A stretch of DNA of 51,233 nucleotides from CAINVV01 sp964506325 (GCA_964506325.1 CAZDLO010000015.1:1-51233); one strand, 5' to 3'. Positions 9,342 through 19,065 are shown, numbered from the stretch's first letter. A program made the numbers and translations. The notes: generated from the letters alone by a model not told the origin.

Positions 9342-10349
9342 ATGAAAAAGGTTTTGATCATTGCTGAAGCAGGAGTCAATCACAACGGTAAACTTGACCT
9401 GGCTTTCAGGCTTTGTGATGCAGCAAAAGAGGCTGGTGCCGACGTTGTAAAATTTCAAACCTGGAAAACTGAAAATATAGTTACAAGGACTGCGGATTTG
9501 GCGAGTTATCAGGAGAGTAACCTGTCGGACAGCCATGTAAATCAATTCCAGATGCTGAAGGAGCTTGAACTGAGTTACGATAACTTTATTTCAATAAAGA
9601 AATATTGTGACAAGATTGGAATCCAGTTCCTTTCCACTCCTGACGAAGAAGAAAGTCTGAAGTTCTTAACCGGATTGGGATTGGATTACCTTAAGATTGG
9701 CTCCGGTGAGATTAACAATATATCCTATTTAAGGGTAATTGGCTCGACACGGTTGCCAGTTATCCTGTCTACGGGCATGTCTACGCTTGGGGATGTGGAG
9801 CGCGCATACAACACCCTGATGGACTCCGGGACACCTGATATTACGCTGCTGCATTGTACTACCAATTATCCGTGTCCGATGGAAGAGGTGAATCTGAGTG
9901 CAATGTTAACACTGAAGGACGCATTTAAATGTAAGGTCGGATATTCAGATCATACGCTGGGGATAGAAATTCCAATTGCTGCTGTCGCAATGGGTGCTGA
10001 AATTGTAGAAAAGCACTTCACACTGGATAAAACTATGGAGGGGCCAGATCACAGGGCCTCCCTTGATCCCGTCGAACTTAAAGAAATGGTCAGGGCCATT
10101 CGAAGCATTGAAATTGCCATGGGGAACGGAATCAAATGGCCAAATAAGAGTGAGCAGGAGATCTCCAAAGTAGTATTGAAAAGAATTGTTGCGAAGTGCA
10201 AAATTCTCAAGGGCGAAGTCTTTACATCCGGGAATATTATCGCAAAACGTTCAAGTACCGGTATTCCATCTTCAAACTGGGATTTGGTACTAGGAAGTAT
10301 TGCAACAAGGGATTTTGAAACAGACGAAGCTATTGAGTTCAATGCCTAA
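9342..10349 (+). CDS. legI: Nonulosonic acid synthase, NeuB/LegI type
   Basis: This enzyme condenses a mannose-configured amino sugar with phosphoenolpyruvate to make a nine-carbon nonulosonic acid. The TIM-barrel NeuB domain begins with EAGVNHNGKLDLA and has VKFQTW, LKIGSGEI, LSTGMS, HCTTNYPC and GYSDHTLG in order. A C-terminal SAF domain lies at about residues 280-335 (VAKCKILKGEVFTSGNI). The length of 335 residues is typical. LegB and LegC upstream suggest that the product is legionaminic acid rather than Neu5Ac. A 90-base leader precedes the gene, without a promoter I can defend. Confidence 0.92.
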   Translation: MKKVLIIAEAGVNHNGKLDLAFRLCDAAKEAGADVVKFQTWKTENIVTRTADLASYQESNLSDSHVNQFQMLKELELSYDNFISIKKYCDKIGIQFLSTPDEEESLKFLTGLGLDYLKIGSGEINNISYLRVIGSTRLPVILSTGMSTLGDVERAYNTLMDSGTPDITLLHCTTNYPCPMEEVNLSAMLTLKDAFKCKVGYSDHTLGIEIPIAAVAMGAEIVEKHFTLDKTMEGPDHRASLDPVELKEMVRAIRSIEIAMGNGIKWPNKSEQEISKVVLKRIVAKCKILKGEVFTSGNIIAKRSSTGIPSSNWDLVLGSIATRDFETDEAIEFNA

Positions 10350-10358
10350 TAATTACCT

Positions 10359-11408
10359 ATGAAGGATTTTTTATCACACTGTATTAAAGCCAGTGACCCG
10401 ATATTGGATGCCATAAAGAAAATCAATGAGCTTTCCGGCAGTTTGACCTTGCTCATCATTGACGAAAATGGACGAATGGTTGGTACATTGACTGATGGAG
10501 ATATCCGGAGAGGCTTTATCAAAGGCTACAATTTAGACGATAAGATTTCCTGTTTCATGTCAGGCAGTTTTCATTCGATTCAAAATGATTTCTCGGTAGC
10601 AGAATTTAAAAAAATACGTAACCTGGGGATTAAGCTGTTACCTCAGCTTGACAAAAACAACTGCATTACAAGGGTTTATGACCTTAGAGCAAGGAAGAGC
10701 CTATTGCCTCTTGAATGCATGATAATGGCTGGAGGAAGGGGAGAAAGGTTGCGTCCGCTAACAGACTCAGTCCCCAAGCCCATGTTGCTGCTGGGAGGAA
10801 AACCGATAATTGAACATAATATTGACCGCCTGATCAGTTTCGGGATTGAAAAAATTTACATTTCAGTAAAATACCTGGGACAGCAAATCGTTGATTATTT
10901 TGGCGATGGTTCTTCAAAGGGAATCTCCATTGAATATATCTGGGAAGATCAGCCACTTGGGACTGCAGGAGCTTTGTCGATGGTTAAAAGGTTTGATACT
11001 GAATATGTCCTTTTAATGAACAGTGATCTGTTTACAGATGTTGATTTTGAAGATTTGTATTTGAACCTGGTTGACAAAAAGGCTCAAATGGGGGTAGCTA
11101 CGATTCCTTACACCACGAAGGTCCCATTTGGAATATTTGCCATAGACGAGGATCAGATCACCGGAATCAGAGAAAAACCTACTTATACCAATTATGCCAA
11201 TGCCGGAATTTATATCCTGAATTGTAAACTCATCGATAAGATTCCCAAAAACCAGTTTTATAACATCACTGATTTAATAGACCTTTTGATTCTTGAAAAG
11301 CAAAGAATTATTCATAATCCTATCATTGGTTATTGGATTGATATCGGGCAGCTTCAGGATTATATCAATGCCCAGGAAATTGTTAAACACCTGAAAAATG
11401 GTAATTAG
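10359..11408 (+). CDS. ptmE: CBS-domain sugar nucleotidyltransferase, PtmE type
   Basis: Two CBS modules occupy about residues 1-115 and a sugar-1-phosphate nucleotidyltransferase domain follows, starting with MIMAGGRGERLRPLTDSVPKPML near residue 121. Asp-containing LMNSDLFTDV fits the metal-binding site. PtmE proteins of this layout make GDP-glucosamine for the GDP-linked legionaminic acid route, as known from Campylobacter. That would mean LegB here works on a GDP sugar, but this is inferred. The gene starts nine bases after legI and overlaps legF by 11 bases. Confidence 0.85.
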   Translation: MKDFLSHCIKASDPILDAIKKINELSGSLTLLIIDENGRMVGTLTDGDIRRGFIKGYNLDDKISCFMSGSFHSIQNDFSVAEFKKIRNLGIKLLPQLDKNNCITRVYDLRARKSLLPLECMIMAGGRGERLRPLTDSVPKPMLLLGGKPIIEHNIDRLISFGIEKIYISVKYLGQQIVDYFGDGSSKGISIEYIWEDQPLGTAGALSMVKRFDTEYVLLMNSDLFTDVDFEDLYLNLVDKKAQMGVATIPYTTKVPFGIFAIDEDQITGIREKPTYTNYANAGIYILNCKLIDKIPKNQFYNITDLIDLLILEKQRIIHNPIIGYWIDIGQLQDYINAQEIVKHLKNGN

Positions 11409-12096
11409 GGATACGCTGTTTTTAATACCCGCTCGCGGAGGGTCAAGGGGATTGCCCAAAAAAAATATTCTTCCCCTTGACGGTAAACCATTGATTTATT
11501 ATACCATTGATGCTGCCAGAAGTGTTTCCGGAGATGAAAATATCTGTGTAAGCAGCGATGATCCCGAGATAATAAAGCTCGTTGAGAGCTATGGGTTAAA
11601 TGTACCTTTCATTCGTCCGCCGGAACTCTCTACAGATTCTTCGGGTTCACGTGAAGTTGTATTACACGCCATTGATTTTTATGCCAATCACCTGGGGATT
11701 TCCTACAAGAACGTATGCTTGCTTCAACCTACAAGTCCATTGAGAACAGGCCGGCATATACTTGAAGCTTTTGACTTATGGAGTGTTGATCTGGATATGG
11801 TTGTTTCTGTCAGGGAGAGTAAGTCGAACCCCTACTATAACCTGTTTAAGGAAGATGAAACCGGTAATCTGAGGAAACTGGATATAGGTGGAAATTACAC
11901 CCGCCGTCAGGATGCACCTGTTGTTTATGAGTACAATGGAGCCATCTTTATAATGAGTGTGTCGGCCATCCAGGCTAAAAATTTTGATGAATTTGAAAAT
12001 GTCCGGAAGTATACCATGGAAGACGAAGTGTCTTCTGACATTGACACTTTTTACGACTTATTAAGAATTGAATATTTTTTAAAATCAGGTCACTAA
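11398..12096 (+). CDS. legF: CMP-nonulosonic acid cytidylyltransferase (CMP-legionaminate synthase)
   Basis: This 232-residue enzyme activates the nonulosonic acid with CTP. The nucleotide-binding motif LIPARGGSRGLPKKN lies near residue 8, with LDGKPLI after it and LQPTSPLR around residue 104. It is of NeuA/LegF type and is the last step before transfer by a glycosyltransferase. Its start overlaps ptmE by 11 bases. The sequence cannot itself tell legionaminate from sialate; the call follows from the neighbours. Confidence 0.9.
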   Translation: MVIRDTLFLIPARGGSRGLPKKNILPLDGKPLIYYTIDAARSVSGDENICVSSDDPEIIKLVESYGLNVPFIRPPELSTDSSGSREVVLHAIDFYANHLGISYKNVCLLQPTSPLRTGRHILEAFDLWSVDLDMVVSVRESKSNPYYNLFKEDETGNLRKLDIGGNYTRRQDAPVVYEYNGAIFIMSVSAIQAKNFDEFENVRKYTMEDEVSSDIDTFYDLLRIEYFLKSGH

Positions 12097-12138
12097 AAAG
12101 TGCTTTGGAATTTTTAACTGGTTTAATGCATCTGAAAA

Positions 12139-13302
12139 TTGTTCCTGAAGTTTAAATCTTTTTTCCGCAACTATCTGTCTTTAAGCTGGCAAAGTAAGGT
12201 AGATGTCGTGTTTTATTATCCCAGGCACTTCAACCGTTCCATCAGGGGCAATAATCCATATTTTGAGCCATTGACAGATGCTTGTAAACAAAACGGATTA
12301 AGTTTCATTTTAATTGAAGAACCGGATACCAGCACCAATCACCCAAAGGATTTGTCAGCAATTCCATTTGATTTTTATCTGGTACTTATTCTGGTATTCA
12401 GGAAATTGCTTCCATTGAGTTTTTTTCAGTCATTTGAATCCCGGGAGCATAAAATTGCAAGAATTTTAAAACCTGTTTTCTTCCGTAAGTTAGAGTTTAA
12501 AGTCTTCATAACCATATCCAACAGCATGCTTGGGTTTTTCAGGGGATTATCTCCGGAAGCCTGTTTGTTCGATTACCAGCACGGCATTATAAACTCTTCC
12601 CACCCAGGTTATGTAATTGACCGGATGGCTGCCCCGCATATCAAGCAGAACAATGTTTCTGTTTTGATGTATGGAACCGGATTCCAGGATATATTAAATC
12701 GCTCGGATTCTGGTTATTACCTGGAGCACACCAGGGTTATCGGGTTAAAAAACAGGCAAATAGAACAATTTCACAAAGCTTTTAACAGGAATGTACTGGT
12801 TACCCTCCAGTTTACTGCAGGTGAGTACCTGGATTTTCAGCAATATTTTTTTCAGTTTTTAACTGACCTTTTCGAGAAGCATTCAGAATTCTTTGTTGAT
12901 CAGGGAATAAGAGTTTTCCTCAAAAATCATCCGCGATACGATGGAGTGCCTGATATAGCCGGGTTCGGATCGTTTCCCTTTGTTGAATTCACTCAACTGC
13001 CAAACGATAAATGTTATGAATTGTGCAGTATCAATCTCACTTACCATTCAACAAGTATTTTTGAAGCTGCGCACAATGGATTGCCAACCTATATTATCAA
13101 TGATAAGCTTTCAAACAGTATATATTTTGACGAATTTGACTTTCCGGTTAAGAATGATCAGCATTTCATCGATTTCCTGCTGAAAATTATGGATGCCAAT
13201 CAATATCACAAACTTTCCGCTGAAGTAAAAAACTGGAACTCCAGGTATTATATGCAGTTTGATGAACCCAAATTTATTTCACTACTGAAAGGATGTCTTT
13301 GA
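12139..13302 (+). CDS. Probable GT-B-like glycosyltransferase, family not recognised
   Basis: I do not recognise this 387-residue protein at family level. The C-terminal half has features of GT-B folds and of capsule transferases: FLKNHPRYDG around residue 260 and NLTYHSTSIFEAAHNGLPTY around residue 300. There is no signal peptide. The frame is closed by a TGA at 12133, and the only plausible start near the 5' end is TTG at 12139, since the ATG at 12126 is out of frame. It lies directly after the CMP-legionaminate synthase, so a nonulosonyl-transferase role is attractive but unproven. Confidence 0.65.
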   Translation: MFLKFKSFFRNYLSLSWQSKVDVVFYYPRHFNRSIRGNNPYFEPLTDACKQNGLSFILIEEPDTSTNHPKDLSAIPFDFYLVLILVFRKLLPLSFFQSFESREHKIARILKPVFFRKLEFKVFITISNSMLGFFRGLSPEACLFDYQHGIINSSHPGYVIDRMAAPHIKQNNVSVLMYGTGFQDILNRSDSGYYLEHTRVIGLKNRQIEQFHKAFNRNVLVTLQFTAGEYLDFQQYFFQFLTDLFEKHSEFFVDQGIRVFLKNHPRYDGVPDIAGFGSFPFVEFTQLPNDKCYELCSINLTYHSTSIFEAAHNGLPTYIINDKLSNSIYFDEFDFPVKNDQHFIDFLLKIMDANQYHKLSAEVKNWNSRYYMQFDEPKFISLLKGCL

Positions 13303-14360
13303 TTAAAGTATTTCTTGGAGGATATATCAATTTCACCAACGCACAAAACCTAAATTGCCGGTCTTTAGCGCAACACCTTGACAAGGATGCCTTTGAGGTG
13401 TATACACTAGAGTTGTACAATGGGCAAGGAACAGAGAAAAAAAACAAGGGAATGCATACTTTCAGATGCTTCCGTCCACACAGGGTTAGTATATACCTTG
13501 GTTATTTATGGGGTATCTGGCATTGCGATGTGGCTTATTTGCCAAAAGGTGAGATTTGGCGGTTTAACCGGTTTTTGATCTGGCTTTTCAGGAAGAAGAG
13601 TTTTACTACCATGGAGGGGATTTGGGATGAAAAAAATCTTATTTCTGCCATTGAACTTCATTCAAGCTATGAAAACCTGGTAAAGTCCTACCAGTATTTT
13701 GACAAGGTTTTTGCCATTACTGACTATGTTGGCCGGTACAATTCCAGTAAGCACGGTATCATCTGTTCGGATAAAATATTGTATCTAGGAACTGAAACTG
13801 ATCATTTTTTGATCCCAAAACAGCCAAGCCGACCCCTGAACAAAATCATTTATATCGGCCGTCTGATGGAGCGTAAAGGGATCTATGACTATCTGCAAAT
13901 TGCTGAATCGTTTCCCGGACTGGAATTTCTGATTGCAGGAGACGGACCGGAAAAAATAAGCGTTCAGAAGTATATATCTGATTATAAGCTTTCCAATGTC
14001 AAAATGTTAGGGGTCTTACAACATGCACAACTGGCTGAAGTTCTTGCGGAAGTGCAACTGCACATTCTTCCCTCGCGGTCTGAAGGATTTCCCAAAGTAA
14101 TCCTTGAAACAGCTTCAGCAGGAGTGCCTTCCATTGTCTACGGAGATTACGGGGCAAGCGAATGGATAACCCAGGATGCCAATGGATGGGTTATAAACAA
14201 GTTTGAAGAGATTGGCGGTTTGATATCAAAGTTCCTTGCGAAGCCTGAGATGCTTGAGCAGGTTGCAGACGGGGCAGTAAAGCTGGCCAAATCTTTTGAT
14301 TGGAGTATCAGGGTTAAGGTTTGGGAAGAAGCAATAATGAATCTGGTCAAAAAAAAATAG
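13293..14360 (+). CDS. Glycosyltransferase family 4-like protein
   Basis: The C-terminal half is typical of GT4: NKIIYIGRLMERKGIYDYL starts the nucleotide-sugar domain, FLIAGDGPEK follows, and LPSRSEGFPKVILETASAGVPSI carries the E-x7-E catalytic motif. The N-terminal half is more divergent. The protein is cytoplasmic, probably at the inner membrane face, and would add one sugar of the repeat unit. It overlaps the previous gene by 10 bases and is followed after five bases by wzx. Donor and acceptor are unknown. Confidence 0.85.
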   Translation: MSLIKVFLGGYINFTNAQNLNCRSLAQHLDKDAFEVYTLELYNGQGTEKKNKGMHTFRCFRPHRVSIYLGYLWGIWHCDVAYLPKGEIWRFNRFLIWLFRKKSFTTMEGIWDEKNLISAIELHSSYENLVKSYQYFDKVFAITDYVGRYNSSKHGIICSDKILYLGTETDHFLIPKQPSRPLNKIIYIGRLMERKGIYDYLQIAESFPGLEFLIAGDGPEKISVQKYISDYKLSNVKMLGVLQHAQLAEVLAEVQLHILPSRSEGFPKVILETASAGVPSIVYGDYGASEWITQDANGWVINKFEEIGGLISKFLAKPEMLEQVADGAVKLAKSFDWSIRVKVWEEAIMNLVKKK

Positions 14361-14365
14361 TTTCA

Positions 14366-15796
14366 ATGCCTGGATTAAAGCAGAAAACAATTGCGGGGTT
14401 AAAATGGAGTGCCATTGAGCGTTTTGCAACCCAGGGGATTGGTTTTGTGATCAGTATTGTAATTGCCCGTATTCTTTCACCCTCGGATTATGGACTGATA
14501 GGTATGATCTCCATATTTATCGCGGTATCCAATGTATTTGTCGGTGCAGGTTTTGGTTCTGCGCTAATCCGTAAACAGGACAGGACAGAGGCGGATTGTT
14601 CCACTGTCTTTTATTACAATATCCTTGTAAGTACCCTGTTTTATTTCCTGCTTTTTATTGCAGCACCACTTATCGCCGATTTTTATCATACCCCTGAATT
14701 GACAACCATTACCAGGGTGGTCGGTTTAAATATTATTATCGGTGCCTTCGGAGCAATACAAAGCACCAAACTCAGCATTGCGATTGATTTTAAAACCCAG
14801 GCCAAAATTTCCCTGATAGTGGTTGTTATTACCGGGGGTGTTGGCCTTGCAATGGCTTATAAAGGATTTGGAGTTTGGGCATTGGTAATCCAGGGTTTGG
14901 CATCAGCCATTTTGACTTCGTTGTTGTTGTGGTATTTTGTTCGATGGAAACCGCTTTGGACTTTTTCTGTAAGTTCCTTTAAAGAACTCTTTGGCTTTGG
15001 ATCAAAGCTTATGCTTTCCGGCCTGCTCGACACTATTTACAGCAATATCTACCAGTTGATAATTGGCAAAAAATATCTTGCAGTTGATCTTGGTTATTAT
15101 ACCAGGGCAGTTGGATTGGTTCAACTGCCATCCTCAAATATTACAGGAATAATACAACGTGTTACATTTCCTGTTTTAAGTGAAATTCAGCACGATGCTG
15201 AACGTTTGAAAAAAAATTACAGGCGTTTGTTGAAAATGTCTGCTTTTATAATCTTTCCTGTCATGGTATTACTCGCAGCTTTGGGCAAACCATTGGTGAT
15301 ATTGCTTTTAACCGAAAAATGGCTGCCTGCTGTGCCACTGATGCAGGTTCTTTGCTTCAGTTCGATGTTTTACCCTATCCATGCTATCAATCTGAACTTA
15401 TTGCAGGTAAAGGGCCGGTCTGACCTGTTTCTCAGGTTGGAGATCATTAAAAAGATAATGATTACCCTGGTACTCTTTGTTTCAGTTCCATTTGGTGTTT
15501 TGGCGATGTGTTACGGAACCATTTTTACCTCTTTAGTTGCTTTGATTATCAATACTTATTATACAGGTAAACTCATCCGGCATGGCTTCTTTGACCAAAT
15601 GAAGGATATACTTCCCGTGTTGGTGCTTTCCTTACTGGCTGGTTTAGCTGCATTCTTACCGACCCTGTTTTTCAAAGGTAACCTAATCCAGGTTTTGATA
15701 GGCGGAATAGCAGGAGGTGGAGTATTCCTCGGAGGCGGATATATGTTTAAACTGCAGGAGATGAGTGAAATAAAAGCAATTCTTTTAAAACAATAA
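14366..15796 (+). CDS. wzx: Wzx-like polysaccharide repeat-unit flippase (MOP family)
   Basis: This 476-residue protein has about 12-14 hydrophobic segments and the N-terminal pattern of the WzxC/MOP flippases (KQKTIAGLKWSAIERF, then SPSDYGLIGM). It should flip the lipid-linked repeat unit across the inner membrane. I start it at ATG 14366, directly after the previous stop, because the upstream TTG at 14321 would add residues inside the preceding gene with no family support. Together with wzy at 19066 and wza/wzc at the start, it defines a Wzy-dependent pathway. Confidence 0.9.
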   Translation: MPGLKQKTIAGLKWSAIERFATQGIGFVISIVIARILSPSDYGLIGMISIFIAVSNVFVGAGFGSALIRKQDRTEADCSTVFYYNILVSTLFYFLLFIAAPLIADFYHTPELTTITRVVGLNIIIGAFGAIQSTKLSIAIDFKTQAKISLIVVVITGGVGLAMAYKGFGVWALVIQGLASAILTSLLLWYFVRWKPLWTFSVSSFKELFGFGSKLMLSGLLDTIYSNIYQLIIGKKYLAVDLGYYTRAVGLVQLPSSNITGIIQRVTFPVLSEIQHDAERLKKNYRRLLKMSAFIIFPVMVLLAALGKPLVILLLTEKWLPAVPLMQVLCFSSMFYPIHAINLNLLQVKGRSDLFLRLEIIKKIMITLVLFVSVPFGVLAMCYGTIFTSLVALIINTYYTGKLIRHGFFDQMKDILPVLVLSLLAGLAAFLPTLFFKGNLIQVLIGGIAGGGVFLGGGYMFKLQEMSEIKAILLKQ

Positions 15797-15800
15797 TAAA

Positions 15801-16943
15801 ATGGATAAATTAGTCAATAGTCCAATATATGTTACTCAACCTGCCTTTCCGCCACTGGAAGAGTTCGTTGAATTGCTGAAACAAATATGGGGGAATAAAA
15901 TACTGACCAACAACGGACCCTTTCATAAGCAATTTGAGAAGGAGCTGGCGGATTACCTGGGGGTTAAGTATTTATCTGTTTTCGCCAATGGCACCCTGGC
16001 CCTGATGACTGCCTTGCAAGCATTGCGGATTACGGGAGAAGTAATTACCACCCCATTTAGTTTTGTGGCTACAACCCATTCACTGTGGTGGAATAACATT
16101 AAACCAGTATTCGCAGATATTGAATCCGATACATTCAACCTTGATCCGGAAAGAGTGGAAGCAGCCATCACTCCCCAGACAACTGCCATTATGCCGGTTC
16201 ATGTATACGGCAATCCAAGTAATCTGCCTGAATTTCAACGCATTGCAGATACTTACGGATTGAAGCTGATATATGACGCGGCTCATGCCTTTGGCGTGAA
16301 AATCGACGGCAACTCGGTTTTGAATTTTGGGGACCTCTCTATTCTTAGTTTTCATGCCACAAAGGTTTTCAATACCATCGAAGGGGGAGCCATTATTTGT
16401 CATGATGAAAAGACCAAACAAAGAATAGATTACCTGAAGAATTTTGGTTTCGCCGGTGAGACCACTGTTATTGCTCCGGGGATAAATGCCAAGATGAATG
16501 AAGTACAGGCAGCGTATGGGGTGTTGCAACTTAAGTATGTGGATGAAAATATCGGCAAAAGAAAGGCAATTGCAAATTTGTACAGGTCTGGCCTGGCAAG
16601 CATTCCTGGTATCCGGTATTTGAACGACATTGAAGGAATAAACCTCTCTTACTCCTATTTCCCAATATTGGTTGATTCGAATTTATATGGGAGAACCCGG
16701 GATGAGTTGTATGATGAGCTGAAAATCAACAACATTCATGGCCGCAGATATTTCTACCCGCTGATCAGTCAGTTCCCTTCCTACAGAGGCCTTACTTCAT
16801 CGAATCCAGCCAATTTACCGATAGCAGAGAAGATTACCAAACAGGTTATATGTTTACCGATCTACCCGGAATTGCCCCACGAAAATGTTGAATCTGTGGT
16901 ACAGTGCATAACCGGATTTTTCAAGTACAAAGAACAGATATGA
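15801..16943 (+). CDS. DegT/DnrJ/EryC1 sugar aminotransferase (VioA/FdtB-like)
   Basis: This is a second sugar aminotransferase, distinct from LegC. The PLP lysine is in SFHATKVFNTIEGG near residue 190, and YDAAHAFG carries the conserved Asp. The general look is that of transaminases acting on dTDP-4-keto or 3-keto-6-deoxy hexoses. No cognate keto-sugar maker other than LegB is in the window, so the substrate may be produced elsewhere in the genome. It starts four bases after wzx, and its stop overlaps the start of the next gene (ATGA). Confidence 0.85.
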   Translation: MDKLVNSPIYVTQPAFPPLEEFVELLKQIWGNKILTNNGPFHKQFEKELADYLGVKYLSVFANGTLALMTALQALRITGEVITTPFSFVATTHSLWWNNIKPVFADIESDTFNLDPERVEAAITPQTTAIMPVHVYGNPSNLPEFQRIADTYGLKLIYDAAHAFGVKIDGNSVLNFGDLSILSFHATKVFNTIEGGAIICHDEKTKQRIDYLKNFGFAGETTVIAPGINAKMNEVQAAYGVLQLKYVDENIGKRKAIANLYRSGLASIPGIRYLNDIEGINLSYSYFPILVDSNLYGRTRDELYDELKINNIHGRRYFYPLISQFPSYRGLTSSNPANLPIAEKITKQVICLPIYPELPHENVESVVQCITGFFKYKEQI

Positions 16944-17839
16944 AGGATACTCCTTTGGTAAGTATTTGTTGCATAACCTATAACCACGAAAGCTTTATAC
17001 GTGATGCAATCGAAGGGTTCCTGATGCAGAAAACAGAATTTCTGATTGAAATAGTGATACATGATGACGCGTCTACCGATAATACGGCTGAAATAATAAA
17101 AGAGTATGCAGAAAAGTATCCTTCACTTTTTGTTCCCATATATCAATACAGGAATCAGTTTTCTCAAGGCATCAAACCCTTGCCTAATTTTGTCTTTCCG
17201 GCTGCAAGGGGAAAGTACATTGCCCTTTGCGATGGTGACGATTACTGGACAGATCCATTCAAGTTGCAGAAACAGGTTGATTTTTTGGAATCCAATCCGG
17301 AGGTTGGTTTGGTCTTCACCAAGGCTAAAGAAATGAAGAAGGACTCTGTGGTTACTAAACTAACAGGAGGCAAGGTTGAAACATTCAATGACCTGTTGGT
17401 AGCCAATCCGATACCTACTTTAACAACCTGTCTTAGAAATTCAATTCTTCAGGAGTACCTCCTTACAATTAAACCAGGGAACAAAAGTTGGTTAATGGGT
17501 GATTTGCCGATATGGCTGTGGTTCTCGTTTACTTCGAAAATTGAATTCATTGATGAAACAACAGCGAATTACCGTGTTCTTTCTGAATCGGCTTCTCATT
17601 TTAATTCCTTTGAGAAGTCAGCAGCTTTTGCCAATGGTGCATTTGAAATCAGGAAATTTTTTTTAATGAAATTTAATAAGGGACACCAAATTAGGGCAGT
17701 CGAAAAGGCCAATTTCCAGCGATTGTTCCTGATGTCGCTTCAATACAGAAAATACAGGAAATCCCTGCGACTTTTTTTTGAGTCAACGGGATCAAATATG
17801 AAGACACTTGTAAAGTATTGTTTGGGTCATTACTCATGA
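16940..17839 (+). CDS. Glycosyltransferase family 2
   Basis: This 299-residue GT-A enzyme has the N-terminal GT2 pattern (VSICCITYNHESFIRDAIEGFL) and the metal-binding DGDDYW around residue 98. The ATG at 16940 overlaps the previous stop (ATGA), which favours it over the in-frame GTG at 16904. It probably adds a sugar to the lipid-linked repeat unit on the cytoplasmic side. The exact linkage cannot be inferred. Confidence 0.85.
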   Translation: MKDTPLVSICCITYNHESFIRDAIEGFLMQKTEFLIEIVIHDDASTDNTAEIIKEYAEKYPSLFVPIYQYRNQFSQGIKPLPNFVFPAARGKYIALCDGDDYWTDPFKLQKQVDFLESNPEVGLVFTKAKEMKKDSVVTKLTGGKVETFNDLLVANPIPTLTTCLRNSILQEYLLTIKPGNKSWLMGDLPIWLWFSFTSKIEFIDETTANYRVLSESASHFNSFEKSAAFANGAFEIRKFFLMKFNKGHQIRAVEKANFQRLFLMSLQYRKYRKSLRLFFESTGSNMKTLVKYCLGHYS

Positions 17840-17885
17840 AGGCCGTCAAAAGCCATTAACCTATAGACCACAGTTCGATTTTAAT

Positions 17886-19055
17886 ATGGATAATGAACCG
17901 CAATATTACCTTGTAATTGCCCCTTTTTTCCCTTCTGCCGAATCTTTTCGAGGGCCTTTTGTTCTTGATCAGGTCAATGCCATAAGGCAAGCTGGGGAGT
18001 ATATTCCAGTAGTATTAAAGCCAAAGCCTTGGTATTCAAAGGGAAAGGATTATACTTTTGAGGGAGTGCGGGTTTACTATTTCAATACTTTTGATCTACC
18101 TTCCAATATTATGCCCGGCCTTTTTCAGTGCTTTACTGTTTGGTCGATGATGAGGAAGTTGAAATCAATCGGCCTATCACCAAAAGATATCAGGGTTGTG
18201 CATGCCCATGTTACAGGAACAGGTTTTCTGGCCAATGCATTGAAGAAGAAATACAACGGAATCAAGACGCTGTTACAACACCATGGTTTTGATGTTCTGA
18301 GCCTTACCAACGGCAGGTTGCATAAGTTCCGATGGCATCAGAAATGGGTTCAAAATTATGGCATAGGTGTTTGCAATCAGATTGACCTTCATGTAGGGGT
18401 TAGTGCCAAAACACTGGAATACTTAAAACGTTTTCCGAAAATTAATATCAAAGACAGTTATGTACTTTATAATGGAGTAGATACTGCAAAATTTTATCCA
18501 ATGCCCGGACTTAGGAACAATGATTATTTTACCATTGGTTGTATAGGTAATTTCTGGGAATTAAAAGACCAGTTGACACTTATAAGGGCAGCCGAGAAAT
18601 TGGTAAACGAAGGCATGCAAAATTTGAGGGTTATTTTCATCGGCAGTGGGGCTCAACTGCAAATATGCAGGGATTACATTGGCAGCCGGAATCTTTCAAA
18701 ATACGTAGAATTTCGTTCGGAAGTGCCTCATTTTGAGCTTTGCCGGTTTTACAATGCACTTGATCTGTTTGTGCTGCCCTCTTGGTACGAAGCGTTCGGT
18801 TGTGTATATTCAGAAGCATTTGTTTGCGGGGTCCCTTTTTTGGCCGTTGAGGATCAGGGTATCAGTGAGCTTATACCGGATGGTGATAAGCCGAGGTGGT
18901 TGATAAAAAAAGGTGATTCAAACCGGCTGGCTGATTTAATTTTAGATTTTAGAAACAACAGATACGTCCAAAGGCTCAACGTGAAACTGGAAATTAATAG
19001 TCTGATTCAGGCTTTTCTGCACAAAGTGGGGTCGATGCAGGTCAACAAGAATTAA
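17886..19055 (+). CDS. Glycosyltransferase family 4
   Basis: This 389-residue GT-B protein shows an N-terminal segment with PFFPSAESFRGPFV, a linker VLYNGVDTAKFYP, and the C-terminal donor domain with GCIGNFWELKDQLTL, RVIFIGSG and VLPSWYEAFGCVYSEAF, which holds the E-x7-E motif. It is 10 bases before wzy. The sugar it transfers is not known. A 46-base gap separates it from the preceding GT2 gene; I see no terminator there. Confidence 0.86.
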   Translation: MDNEPQYYLVIAPFFPSAESFRGPFVLDQVNAIRQAGEYIPVVLKPKPWYSKGKDYTFEGVRVYYFNTFDLPSNIMPGLFQCFTVWSMMRKLKSIGLSPKDIRVVHAHVTGTGFLANALKKKYNGIKTLLQHHGFDVLSLTNGRLHKFRWHQKWVQNYGIGVCNQIDLHVGVSAKTLEYLKRFPKINIKDSYVLYNGVDTAKFYPMPGLRNNDYFTIGCIGNFWELKDQLTLIRAAEKLVNEGMQNLRVIFIGSGAQLQICRDYIGSRNLSKYVEFRSEVPHFELCRFYNALDLFVLPSWYEAFGCVYSEAFVCGVPFLAVEDQGISELIPDGDKPRWLIKKGDSNRLADLILDFRNNRYVQRLNVKLEINSLIQAFLHKVGSMQVNKN

Positions 19056-19065
19056 TAATTGGTTT

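Noticed and set aside
6057..12096. Calling the locus a sialic acid (Neu5Ac) pathway
   Set aside because: NeuC-, NeuB- and NeuA-like proteins alone would allow it, but LegB, LegC and the PtmE-type enzyme point to legionaminic acid.
12126..12152. ATG at 12126 as the start of the gene at 12139
   Set aside because: It is out of frame with the long reading frame and stops after nine codons.
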